Shown here one piece after another: positions 1 to 13,733 of a stretch of 64,000 nucleotides of DNA (positions are counted from its first letter, which is position 1; the number at the start of each line of letters is the position of its first letter). Origin of the DNA: Luscinia megarhynchos (Eukaryota > Chordata > Aves > Passeriformes > Turdidae); the NCBI GenBank assembly GCA_034336665.1, contig JAPFBE010000002.1, positions 35,319,406 through 35,383,405 of the forward strand, read 5' to 3'. The notes under the pieces were generated by a model. That model saw only the letters and a program-made list of their open reading frames with translations, was not told where the DNA came from and searched no databases. The position numbers and the translations under genes were made by a program.

Positions 1-3000
1 TCTTATTCTATAATATGTTTGTATTAGTTGTGGGTTTTTTTCCTGTGATTTACAGAAAAGCAAGTTGTTAAATTGATATTATGGTCTATGAATTCCAAGC
101 CTAGTCCTCAACTATAAGCAGGAACAACTCTGAACCCATTTGAATAGTATCAAATTACAACCTTGGGGTCTCATTCTTTTTTAATCATTTAAAGTTTACA
201 GTGAGACTGCCCCCTGAAAGGCCCAGGTTGACTTCAAGCTCTGATTTGCTTCTATCATGTCTGTCTTTTTGTGGACTTGCAGGATTACAACACCTAGATG
301 CTCAGTTGACAACATCATTGTAAGCAAAGCCTCTTCTAATTTGATTTTATTGTTTGAATTTTGCAGACTCAGATTTTGATAACATTGACTGCATATACTG
401 CCATTAGCTGAGTTTTTGAGCCTGCCTATGACTGTACATTTTGAAGCAGTTACCATGGGCAAGGTCTGCTGAGTTGCAGGCATTTACAACCTTTCACATA
501 ACATACCAGATACCTTTTTAAGCAATGAAATAAATGTCTCTTTTGTCACAGTACAAATACAGCTATTTGATTTTTTATGTTAATGAAGTTATATTTTTCA
601 TCTTAGGCTACACATCCCAAATCTTAGAACAGTCTATATCTTGTATATTCTGACACCATATCTATAATATAAATTCTCTATTAATTTCTTTCTATATCTG
701 ATTTTTATCTCTCGTTTACATAGTGTTCAAGATTTTAGTGTTTTTACTATCTTGGATTTACATATTTTAACTTGATTAATTGAACTGGTATATTGCTGCT
801 AAATCTGAACAATTACAATCAAGCACAGAAGGAACAATTTTTTTATTTTTTTTTCTGGTGTTCTTGAACTTCAACAAGTCCTACTGCAACAATTAGCTGG
901 CATGCTTCTCTTGCTGTCTTTTAAATAATGTGCTAGCATTCCAGGAGTTTTACTCAACAAACAGACTCTTATGACAAAAAGTCCACCACATTTTCATGAA
1001 AGCTTTCTGCCTTTCTTCTGAAACTGTGACCTCTTCCGTGCTGCTTTATCAAAAAGGAAGCACCAGGAACCACAGGTAAAATAGTATAATTATCTTTTTT
1101 AAGCAACTGCCTGCAGATACTGTAGTAGAAGGATATCACCACTTTTTCTTCTTCTTTTATTGCCTTGTAATTTCTACGGAAATTGAATGCAAGTGGGTTA
1201 TACAAGTGAGTGTGGTATTTCCTGAACAGAAGCATACATGGAAAAAGCAAGAGATTTTCTTAGCTGTTAGCTGAACTTTAAGTTTATTATTTTAAATAGT
1301 AATAAAGAGTTTGGGATCTACAGATATATTTAACTTAAAGGAGTTTGTGTTCTATTGCAACAAAGGAAGCAAAATATTCAACTGATTTCTATACTTTGAT
1401 ATGGTGATCACCCTCCCTGCTTGACCAGATCATTCATCAAAAAACAGGCACTTCCCATAAGCTGTGGCACCTGCCAGTGCCATTTTGGAGGAGGGCCTGT
1501 GAGAGGAAACCAGACCATTAGGCCAACAACCACAGAAACCAGGAAGTAAACTTAGCTAAAGAAATTCAGTCTAGTTGCAATTATCTCACATGAGTCTGTG
1601 AAAGAGATTTTCACTTATAGGTAGCGGATGGTGAAAAAAGGATTAAATTTCATGACAGAGATAATTTGGTTATTTGATATAGGCATGGAATTTGCATATG
1701 AAATTATTTAAATTTACAGATGGAAAAAGACATCAGTTTGCACTCAATCTGTAAAAATACAGAACTATTTTATAATTTTAATATGTCTATTCTCATTCTA
1801 GCAGAACAATGAAAAATATGAAAGACAGAAAATGAAATCGAAATTTTCTTGGTCAACTGATGTATGGTGAATTTTTTGTTGACGTTATATACAAACCACT
1901 GTAGTCACTCTTGAATATTTGTTATAGGAACCTCAAGGCTGAGCAGATAGCCTTAAAAAAAAAAATTAAATAAAAGATTACATGAGTGGATATAAAACAA
2001 TTTATCCCACTATTTAAGCAGTAGAACAGTACTCAATATGTCACACCACTATCACTCAGGAGTAGTGTTAATTTCCAGTGCAGTCACTGTGAATATCCAA
2101 TGTATAATCAGCTTTTTGCAAAACATAGGCTGTAGAACAATTCATTAGATTGCTTTTTCCCTTCCTCAAGTTCTTCATGATCTCAAGCATTTAAAGACAT
2201 TTAAACACTCCAAACAAAGAAAAAGTTTAGACTCAGAAGCACAAAGTGTTTTCATAACTTTTTTTTCTGAAAGCTTTGCATGTAATTTATATATTTGCGT
2301 AAAACTGCTCTTGTGCTAATCAGTTGCATCCATAGACAACATTTCCTCTTTCTTTGTTGTAAATGATTTGACTATGAATTACAGCTCTGACACATTCAAT
2401 GTGACAACATTCTTAATTCCAGAGAAGAAGCTCTGGCAGTCTTCTGATGATCTATTCATATGAGGTTCTTTTGCATACTTTTACATTTTTACTGTGAAGA
2501 AAAATTAACTCTTTGAATTGGAATATGAACTCTCAAACAATCTCCCCATCAAGATTTCAGTTCCCCAAACTCTGATTTATATTCTGGTAATTCTCTTCTT
2601 TTGGAAGAATTTCTACTCTTTTATAGAAGACACCCCAGTCTGAATGGCTATACTGGTGTGCAGGAAGCACCATCGTACCCAGAGTCCACTAAATACATTC
2701 ATGGACATCGTCAGCATGGGTAAGTAGCTAAAAGAATATCTACTTCTAAGGTCCCCTACTTCCCTTGTGATCATCAGTATATTCAACTGGTCCACTCAAT
2801 TCTCTAGAACAGAAAGAAAAATTTATTTTTTCGTTGACAATTTTGCCTGTTTTTCTAGAGAGAAAACTCCATGTTGAAATTCCATAAAAATCAATAGTCA
2901 TTACATATATGAAAGGTGGAAAGAGCCCACAAATTTATAATAGTTATGTGATTCCAGAAGCTGATGTTCAAACTGGTAAAAGTAACAACTGCTTCATGTA

Positions 3001-6000
3001 CTATGTCAAATGAAATTTTAATTAATACACTGCATTTGTCTTGAGAGTTCAACACACACAGGGTAGAAAGATTTAAAATGTCCTCTAAGCTTCTCTGACT
3101 GTCCAATTATTGTCCCAAAACTATCTAACGGTTCCGTGTTCTAATGAACATATGTGATCTGATATTATGATAAAAACCTGAACAAGTTTTCAGGTTTTCA
3201 AGATGATTGTGTATATAAGGCATACAGTATATATTTCGTATATATGGCAAAATAACTTCAGCTTTGAGGGTTGTGAAGAGAAGATATGATGTCTTGCAAT
3301 TCACCTACCAAAAAAAATCAGCTTCATATACTGCACAGCACAGGAGAAACCTGTCCTTTCTCTGTAGCTGGCAGATCCTCATCATGCCAATTAGCATGGA
3401 GGGGCTTGTGTGCAGATAACAGTACATATCTCTGAATGTGCAGGAAGGAAACAACACAGATGAGTCCTCATTCAAATCATGAAAGTGAACTCACAGCCAT
3501 CAGTCAACAAGCAAGTATAGCCTGTAGTGCCAATATACGCCAAGTGATGCTGAGAAGGAGCACAACTCTCACAGCAGTTTCTTCAAAAACAGAACAAGTT
3601 GTGGGTCAAAACAGAATGCAATGCAATCATGGGGAGCTAATAAGTTATAAAAAGAAAAATTAAGGATTTTTGCCAAAAATGAAGATTTTGGAGTATTATG
3701 CAATCTATTTTTTTTTAATATGCTGTCACGTCTAAGCAAGTATCCTGAAAAAGATTTTTTTAAAAAGTTTTCCACATGTGTTTTCAGTGTCATCATTCAA
3801 GGTAATCTTCACTTAAAGTAAATCAGAAGATAAGTAGGATACTGTCTAGATCAGCAATCACAACTACTACAGTGCCAAGGAATGAAACAAGTTCCCCAAT
3901 GTGCAGCATATGCTGTGGTCATGAAAGCTTAAGCTTTGTGACCTGCTATGAACACAAGCTGCTCCCAACTAGTGGTCAATAATTTTCTGTATCATTTACA
4001 ATAAATATTTAAAAAAACCACCAACACAGTATGAAATTGTGTCTACATGCTTTCTAGGACATATCTGCATATTTGCTAATAGAACAGGCATTAAAAAAGA
4101 ATCTCTCTGCAACAGATTTTATTGAGAAGTTCTATAAGCATTTAAGCTTCAGAATTAAATTAGAACTTAAAACTTAAGAAATATGGGGTTTTGGAAGTGC
4201 TAGTCAGCCTTTTCTATAAAAATTTTACTTCACATATAAATCATGGGAGTTTTGTCATTTTTTCTGCAAGAAGTAAAATCACACCCTGCTTTCACAACCT
4301 CTTAATTATTAGACCACAGGGAATTCAAAACTGCTTTTCTCCTCATGCATAAAGTTTTCAATAATCTATAAAACACTTTTCTCCTGTATACTGTAGCTTT
4401 TTGACATGAACACCTCTGTTCTGGGAAAAAAAATTTCTACCAGTTTTTATTGAGCTATATGCTTCCTTCTTGAGCTTCTAGATCTTAACAAAGTATCTCT
4501 CTAGTGATTCAGACTGGAAAACCATTGTATGTCAAATAGATAGTGATTTAAATAATTGCTTGAATGACCAAAAACAGGATTTACATCCACAGAGAAGATC
4601 TGCACAGTGTATAATGCAAAATCATATTTAGGATCAACCCAATGCTGCATGAAAGCAGGGGTCCCAGCCTCTTAAGGGTCGCAATATTTAGTTGTTATCT
4701 TCATTCCTCTTTTTACTCTATCTTATTTAAAAGGCTATTTTATTGAGCCATTTGTTGTCAGATCTTTCTTACCAAGATCCAGAAAGAACCCTACACCATC
4801 TCTCTCTCTCTCACATACGTCCTTTGCCTTGATACAAAACTCTTTCTCAAGACTGCTCTTAGCTCATCTGAATTTTATGTTTTTCTGTTCTTCAAACAAG
4901 AATAGATCTGCAGAATGCTATGAGGCTGATTAACCTTTTCCCCCAAGAAAACAGCCAAAATTGCTGTAGTTGCAGAGTTTTATTATGAGCTAATTTACTC
5001 TCAGAGACAACAGTTTGAAGGCTCTTTTTAAGCTCTTTTCAGTTTTGGTGAAAATAAGGTTTATTACTATACTATTGCTTAGGGGTTACTACATATCCTA
5101 ACCTAACCTGATTTGAAAAATCTTCAAAGACAATCTAGCTGAGAAAATACTCAGTTAACTAGAGAAAATCTTGGCAGCCTAGAAGGTAACACTCTCTTGA
5201 TAGTCAGTGGTAAAATGACAATAAGATCAGGCAGTATTACAGAATTCAGCTTTCAAAAATAACTATTAACTTATTGTTTTCTTCCTCAAAGTCTCACTTT
5301 AAGCAGAGGGAAGATAGCTTAAGTGTTCAGCTTCTGCAATATCATTGCAAAATGCACAGCTGACAAAGTTAAGGAAGGTGGAGAATGAAGACTGCCAAGC
5401 AAAATCTACCAGCAGACTCCTTCAGATTAACCTGGAACTCCATTAAGAGGGTTCCTTGGTTAGCAGAAAACCATTTAAAAATCATTATTATTTGGGGAAC
5501 TTCACAATCAATTATGCTGATAGATGGTTTCATTTGTCTGGGAGAGGACTGTTTCAGTGCTCCAACAGGGCAAAAAGGAACAGCAAATTCGGCTGTGAGC
5601 CACTTGGCACAGTGTTTCAGCATATGCTTCTCTGCAGCACAGTTTTGGAAGGACAGAAAGCTCTTAGGAAAGTAAGTGGACAGAATCAATCTCATATGAG
5701 GCAGCCAAAGGCATAAGTGCCATTTTCCTCTGAAGATTTCTTCTGTAAAAAAACCCAATTCTCCCCATTAGGCAGCAGTCTTTGCTAATAAATGTAACTT
5801 GTTTTGTTTGAGCATTCATGGAGTAATACTGAAGTTGCAGATTTCCTTACTGAGAATGGCCCTGAGCAAGTAAATTCTGAATTAACTGTACTTACAGACT
5901 GGGCCACGAACTCTTACACATAGAAGGATTCAGAATTAGGCTACGACTCAACTACACAGGGCTCACTCAGTGCAAATGATTATGGCCTTTGGAGAGCAGA

Positions 6001-7600
6001 TATTCCTCATCTGGCAATCTGCTCCATGGCCCCTGTAATGCCAGTGACACTGGTCTGTAATGAAGCCAGTGCCACTACAGGATTCATCTGGAGTGATGAA
6101 GGTCAGCTGCATCACTCTCAACATGCCTCTTACCAGCACAGGACCCAAAGGGGAAAAACTAATGGCTCATCAGTGACACAGATGTGCCTGCGGGAAAATG
6201 TTCCTCTGGTTATTTATGGCTGGGTAAAGTCATTTACAGAGTCTCAGTGGAGCCAAAGGGCCATAACCAGACCTGAGAATCTATTTTCTTTGTTAATCTC
6301 CACAGGAATTTCCATATACTGTAACTGCATTGCATTCATGGAATGTTCCCCCTGAAAGAAAAAGCTGTTTCATCCAAACCCATTATTTGAAAGAGAATTC
6401 TGGAGGGGGTTTTCTACAGAATATTCACCACTAGAAAATCAGGGTGAAATGAAAAAGTTGCATGTGTTCAGTGTAATCTATCCATTTAGTTGGGGCAAAA
6501 GAAAGCAGGAACTATAAAAGAGAGTGAAATAAAAGACAATTACCCTGTGCCTTCAATAGTCATCAAAAATAAAAATACCTGATGAACATACAGTTTAATA
6601 TTGATGTTACTCAAGCAAAATAGTCTAATGTATACAAAGGTATTTTCGAAACAATTTTCCAATAGAAGAAAGAGGGTCGTGTATTTTCACTTTTAAAGAG
6701 ATTGAGGACAAAAGAGCAATTTATATCAACACTTCCCATGTGACAATATTCCTTTTACAGATAATTTTGAGCAACCGATTGGCAAGGATTTCTCTTTGAT
6801 GCCTATAAACAGCAGTTAATCAGAAGAAATGACTAGGGAACCTTGAGATGGACAAAGCTGAGGTATTCAGAAGATGCAAAGCAAAGACAGAGAGAGAACA
6901 TAGAGAAGTCAAAATATGAATGAAGTGCAGGGTTGGGAAGCAACTGTATAAAGATAGTTAAAGTCTTCCTGCTAGTGGTCTTGAGCACTTTTTCTGTCTT
7001 AAACCTCCAAACATAATTTATTAAGGATTCTCATTACAGCTACATGTTAGTCCTAGTACATGATTCAATAATATCCTTTAAAAAATTCATTGCTTAACTT
7101 TCATAAGACTTTCCCTCCTACTTGAAGAGTGGAAAATGGTCATTCCTTAGATAGCTTTATATATTTAGGAAACTTTCTGCACACAGGTGCATCAACATTG
7201 AATTGCTCTATTTATCTTCATATTATTTGTCATACACAAAACTGAGTATCACTTTTAAATTACAAAATTTAAAATGCCTGTCTCAAAAGCATTTTACACA
7301 AATTTAATCCCCCCTGTCATAATGTGAATAACCATTTCCTTCAGCCACCACATCATATAGTTTTTACTAAGAAATACAATATGTTCCTGATTTGCCATAC
7401 TATATAAGGAAAAAATTTTCATAATATTTCTCAAATTCTGTAATTTAAAACACTGTCCAAATTCTGTGTTGTGTTGTCTTAGTTAACAGTGCTTAACAGG
7501 AAAATGTAAACTCATAAATAAAAACATTCTGGTTTTCTACTATATGTTCAATCTCCTTGGTCAGAAAGTACAAAGCACATCTATAGTTACAATGCTCCCT
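1..7600. other. AT-rich noncoding DNA, no gene recognised
   Basis: This stretch reads as unique, AT-rich, CpG-poor vertebrate noncoding DNA. Short open frames exist (up to 129 codons near 5.4-5.8 kb), but they overlap one another on both strands, several need a non-ATG start, and none resembles a known protein. A short (TC)n run lies at about 4799-4812. GC content rises somewhat at 5.4-5.75 kb and 6.0-6.35 kb without recognisable content. I see no exon with convincing splice sites and no RNA gene. Confidence 0.6.
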
Positions 7601-7659
7601 AAAACAAAACAACAACCAAATACAAAAAATAAAGCCAACCAACCAAACAAAAAGAAACG
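7601..7659. repeat. A/C-rich low-complexity tract
   Basis: About 60 bases are made almost only of A and C, with AAAC, CAAC and CCAA motifs (AACAACCAAAT, CCAACCAACCAAAC). This is a simple degenerate repeat of the kind common in bird DNA. Confidence 0.7.
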
Positions 7660-10600
7660 AAAATCTTCATAAGCAGGATATACGTGTGCATAAAACAGAG
7701 GAACCAATAGTTAGTATTTTACATGTAGTACATATGTTCCTGACAAATACTTTCATTCTCTACATAATTTCAATAAATTCTCCAGACTATTGTGATTTTT
7801 TTGAAACAAGGATTAGATTACCCTATTGAAAAAAATCACAAGTAATTTAAAAATATTTTTGAATATTTGTGTGCAGTTTGGAAATTTATGTTTGCATTTT
7901 AACTTATTAATTATGCATGCAAATATAAAATAAAATATGGAACCTTTTTAATTGTTAATTATAACAAGAAAAATTTTAAAAAGTAAATTTTGGATCTTCT
8001 CCATCAACGAAAACAGTAAAAAAACATGATTAAAACACTACCCTTAAATGATGATGCTTTTCAGAAAAATGCATATTCATATTAACAAATAAATTCTTTA
8101 TTTTATATCAGATACAGCTTTTTTAACCTAATTCCTTGTGGAAACTGCTGTGGTATATGAAAGAATTTACAAAGCCATGAAACAGGCAGAAGAAACATGT
8201 TGAACATGTTAAAGAATAAGAGAGATTTTTGTAACTATTTTTTGTGTAATTTTTATGATATCATATGGTTTTCTATTTCAATAAAATGAAGGTTCAATGG
8301 CCTACTTTTAAATACAGATTTGAAAATCATAATGCAAAGCATAAAATATTAATTAATATATTTATTTAGGGCTACTGATTACAACCTGCAGAATATTACA
8401 ATTGTTCAGCACATGATATTTTGACATAAAGCCAGGATAGACTCCTCAAATGCACAGAATACAAATGCACTTGTTTTAAGTAAGATATGTATTTATGCAG
8501 GAAGATGAAGAGTCAAAATAAAATCTATGCCTGTTCACCTATAGTTATTTTAGCTCTACCCCAAACTACATTAACAAGTGAAACAATCCAACTTCTGATG
8601 AACAGCTGAGTTTCACAAATCATTTCTGGATTTATTCAACTGGACATAAAATATTGTGTACGTTGCTTCTAAACAAAAATGTAGGGGATTGCAATTTTAC
8701 TTTAACAACATGGCTTTTCTGTAAGCACACTAAAGCATACTCTAGTCACAGAATAACCTTCAATTAAATCAATAAGCATTAAGAATTTAAATAGCTTCCA
8801 TGACTGGAACACAGAATTTACTACAGGGTACCAACAGTCTCAAGTTGCCAAGGCCACAGGGCTTTGCTGAATAAGGAATTCAAGATATGCATAAAATTTA
8901 GCTATAAAATATTTTACCAAGTATGGCTCACAATGACGAATTAAGTGAAAAGCAAGAATTTTTCTAATCTTTCAAAAGTACTTTTAGCTTAAAATTAATT
9001 AAACTTCTTTCACAACATTTTAATGGAACAGACTTTTAAATTTTACTTCTTCCCTTGCAATCTGTTCAGCCATTCAATCAACTATGATTTTAATATATGG
9101 TTAATGTCTTGTAAATTGATCTAGGAAATAATCAAGTGTTCAAGAGATCAGTTGCTGCCTAAACAAAAATCAAATATTAGCTCCTGAAGAGCGTTATAAA
9201 TTATAAATATTACATAATTTATTTTATTTTATTTTACATATTAAATACATATGACAATATAAATTATAACCTGCAGTACTGAATTCCTTTTAAGAAATAG
9301 ATTGATAAAATACTTGCACTTTTCATCTTTCCCTGGACAGTTTTCATTAAATCAATTGCCTAGTCCACAAAGTCCTTTTGTCCTTATTTAAAATGAATAT
9401 GGTTTTTGACACATGTTCACAGATAGTTACTTAGGAATGCTTTGGAAATAACTGAAAAAAGTTATTCTTAGAAGCCTTTGCAATTTTAGGTGGATGCTAC
9501 TTGAGAAGCACACATGTAAAAAGCTGAAAAGACTAGCCTCTATCACCATAGATGTGTCATGTATCCATTGCCCAGATCCAATTTAGCCATAATTTGCATA
9601 AAGAGGAAGGGTGAGTCACCTTGGGTCAAAGATTCAGTGCTCAGAAAAAGAGTAAAATTTTCAGTGACCTTTTCTATTGCTGTCACTTGTCACTGTAGGG
9701 ATCAATTTAACTTTACAGCATCCAAAGCACCTTTTATTCCTTTTTGCTGCCACAGCACAACTCAACAGGATTCTTTCATTGAGTGCTCTTAGGTCCCCAG
9801 TGGGCACTTAAGACTCTCAGGGTACTTGTGTAATAGAATACAGCCTGACTGGCTGCAACCCACTGGCTTTCTGGCACTCCCGAACAAAAACAAATCAGAA
9901 CAAGGCAAATCCGCAGCATCCAAAAACCTCCTTCATTCTTCTGCTCTTCAGGACATGATCATAGGAGAATTAATGGGTCTTTCTTAGAGGACGAAAATGG
10001 AGAGGGAGGATAAACATGAATAATGTGAATATCTAAGGAACAAAATAGGAAAACAAAATGTTGGCCACAAGCATTCAGTACAAAATTTAATTCATTGCAT
10101 GCAGAGTAAAGGCTGATTTAACTCACTTATAAAAGCAGCATAAAGGAGAAATCTAGCCCTTCAAACAAGAAGTTCTGGTGTAAGGTTAAATGTTGTACAA
10201 GGCTATCCCATCCAAAGTCTCAGTTTTTAAAAGATGTTTTTCTTTAGCTCGCCTGGTAAATCTGGCAAACAGAATTAGCTATGCAAGCCATCTATTTAAC
10301 ATCTCCACAAAGTCAAACAGAATAAGTAGTTACAACACTTCATCATATACTCTTTAAAAAAGTTATTTCCTATTTATTATTTTTGTTGCATACAGGTGGT
10401 TACTGGTATACAACAGCAAATTGATTGTGTTTTATAAAAACACTTGTAGATCTCAAATATTTAGCATTTAATAACATTGTCATCCACCCTGTTTGCAACC
10501 TAAAAAGTCAGATTTCCAGGGGAAGCTGAAGGAGAGATGATGGAGCCTTTAGCTCTAAAAAACCCCTACATAAGAGTCCTTGCTATTCCTTTGAAATTAG

Positions 10601-13600
10601 GGGAGAGGGCTGAACACTAATAATTTATTCAGTAAAATGTGCACAATTAAGTGCCATTTACAGTATTTTAAACATTGATTTTCATGCTTTCTTTTAAGAA
10701 TGTGTGGTCATAGAAAGACAGAGTTAGCAAGCTATTTCATCATATGAAACGTTTGATGCTTTAAAATTATTACCTTCAAAGGGAGGAAATAGTTCTAAAT
10801 AAGACAATATGATGTTTTATCTGATTTTATTTCAAACCTCAAGGTCTGTATGTTCTCATGCTGCACCCAGAAATTTTGCAAGCATGAATTTATTTCCCAC
10901 ATTCAGTGAGACTGCTCAAGCATTTATCTACATATTTATAAGTTTTTTGAGGAAAACATGTAAATCATCCATCTACTGATAGGTGACAGGAAAATTAAAG
11001 GAAATACTCGCTCATTTAGTATGTGTAAATTTTCCTTTTTCACCTCAACCCCCAGTTCAGAGAATTAAACCAATTCAAGGACCTAGGTGGGTATGGAAGG
11101 TGTATTATAGAGACATCAGCAGGTTACACATCACTGTACTGCAATCTAGATGAGCTTCCAAAATTAAGGCATTTCTCTCTTACTAACAAGAATAACTCAT
11201 GTACTGATTGTGGTGTTTTAAAGTACACAGTCTTGTCTCTAAGTATCTAATTACAAAATATATTTTGAGATAAACCTGAAAGTATAAATAATGTATAAAT
11301 GATATACTGTAAAGTATAAATAATTTCCATCTAAATGTCTGGCTTTTCTATTTGGGAGCTGAGAACAATCTCCCCTTACAGCAATTACTCTGACTAAACC
11401 CTGTTGTTAAAGAGACAGATGACCAAGACCACTAAAACTCTTCTTAATCTTATGGGTGGAATTAGAAGCAAAATAATGAATTTTCAATACTGATTATAGA
11501 GTGTGTATTTCAATACTGATTATTGAGAGAGTTAGAAAATTATAATGCATCTTTTCAACTTCAAATCATTACAGGTCTGTATGAATATAAAAAAAATATA
11601 TATAAAAATATAAGAAACACACACATTTTTCACATATATATGTTACTTGAAGAACACTGTAAATGTTATGGTTTGGTAAATACATTATAAATACATAGGC
11701 TTGTAAATACAGATTGGTCAATTCCATCCTTTAAAAGAAAAATTTTATGGCTTTTGTATTATTTATTTTTTAAGATGTTTTAAATAAGGAAAAATGTATA
11801 AAAGGAATCATTGTTGTAGCTTTTATGGTGTATCAAATATTCCACGGAAGAATTTTTACATGCAATATATATAGAAAATAACAGTTTTCTAAATTCAAGA
11901 GGCACCTTGAGCAGAATGCAAGTAAGGAATATAAATGCCACTGCTAAGGACACAAAACCTGCTTTGTACTAAATTTATTTCATCCCAACAGAAGAAATTC
12001 AGGAAAACTTCAGAAAGACAAACAAACAAATAAAAACAACCCACAGATTTTAAAAATATATAAAAGAGCTCTATCTTTTCAGAATATAAAAAGAGCTGCC
12101 TCTGAATCCTTTACTGGAATTCAGAAATTGTATTCTCCCTCTCTAGCTGCGCTACAGAGAGAGGGCAGTATAACTCTGTAGCCTACTAAATACAGTATTG
12201 CTAAGAATAGGCCATAAGTTTTGTTCTGATGTTGCAAGGACTCAGAAATGAGCTTTGTCAGGATTACTTTGTACTTTTTTTGACCTCCCTGGAAATTTGT
12301 TTTAGTTTGTTTAGCTATAACAGCCTGACTAGGTGGCTATGACTAGTTTGGGGTTTCTTTTTAATAACTCCATATTGTATAACCATAATCCTGTGCATAC
12401 TCTTGCAACAAGTAGTTATTCCATGTGGAACAAAAAATTCATGGCTCTAACATGATGGTGTGAAGCAGAGACATGCAGGCTTGGTATGACAGTACAGGCT
12501 TTAAAAGTGGGTTGAAAACTGTGTGGAATGTAGAGGAGCACTGGCACGGGATGATAAGAGAAGTGACCAAGGGTTGGCTTTAGAGAGCCTAGACTTATAA
12601 ACTCAACTATGGACAATTACAGGAATGCAGGGCAACAAGGAGAAAAGCAAGTATCCAGTATAAACAACACACTTTCTATACAGTAAATTCAGCTTTAACA
12701 TGGACTTACAGACCTGCAAAGAAGAAGCAAAGTTTGCAAATGTGCTAGAAGAACATAGAAATTACCCTAAATAGCTCCTACAGTGAGGGGGAGGCAATTA
12801 TTATTAACATCATGTGGCTATTGTCAGTGGACTCAGGATCCTGAAAACTTGCATGTCCAACTGAAGATGTCAACTCCAAGAAGCCAAGGAGCAGTGGAAG
12901 GGAGAATATAAAATGCAAGGGAAGGGGTAGATAAAAAAAGAGTCCATGTTTAATAATTTTACTTTATTACTATTACTGATTCTTCCACAATACAGGAGGG
13001 TTTGTTCATTTGGTTTTTTTATATTTTCCTGTCACAAGTTTGGAGCCATGAATATTCTTTAAATAGTTATTTAGGATTTCAATTACACAAAGAAAAAATA
13101 TTGGCTTTATGTATATAAGATTTGTTTACTTTCTGCCCTTAGGAAGACAGAAATTTCAGTTTAGATCTCTGCAAAATGGTACTGAAAGATATTCTAGTGT
13201 CTCAAAACAAGGAAATAACCTTCTAGTTCAGTCCAACTCATGCAACTTGATGTTAATTTGGAACAGTTTCCCCCACAATCTTCCACACACTGTTTTTTTC
13301 CTTTTACATACCCTTCTTTTCTTTGTATGTACCAATCTTTTCATTTAAAAAGAATCCACAGGGGTGTATATATTTGTTCAGGCATTTGAAGAAAAAAAGA
13401 TTTTTATGCTTTGCTGTCTACTTTTAAGATTTTTAATCCTAACAGAATACTGTTGGAATAACATTTTTAGTTTCTGTTTCAAGGAAGAAACACTTGATAT
13501 GATGCATTTATTTCTATAACAACCTGCTCTGACAAGACCTCATTATACTTCAGGCTATCAACTGGAGCATCTGTTCAAATATCCCTTAGACTGTGAAGTG

Positions 13601-13708
13601 GGCAATGTATAAGCACAAAGTACATGCTAAAACATCAGAGTGATACTAGGATCATCCCTTCTCAAGTGAAAATTAATACCTTTAGCCAAATTCTTGTGTA
13701 TGTCCTTC
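7660..13708. other. AT-rich noncoding DNA, no gene recognised
   Basis: The sequence is very AT-rich, especially 7.85-8.4 kb and 11.2-11.8 kb, where runs of A/T alternate with short motifs. An octamer-type POU motif ATGCAAAT lies at 7917-7924, and a 14-bp palindrome ATATTAATTAATAT at 8346-8359. A small hairpin with 8-bp arms (CCCTCTCT / AGAGAGGG) lies at 12137-12165. No protein-coding exon or mobile element is recognisable. Confidence 0.55.
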
Positions 13709-13733
13709 AAAAAAAAAAAAAAAAAAAAAAAAA
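13709..13733. repeat. Poly-A homopolymer, 25 bases
   Basis: An uninterrupted run of 25 A residues. The upstream sequence does not look like a processed pseudogene or a SINE, so I call only the homopolymer. Its length probably varies between individuals. Confidence 0.85.
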
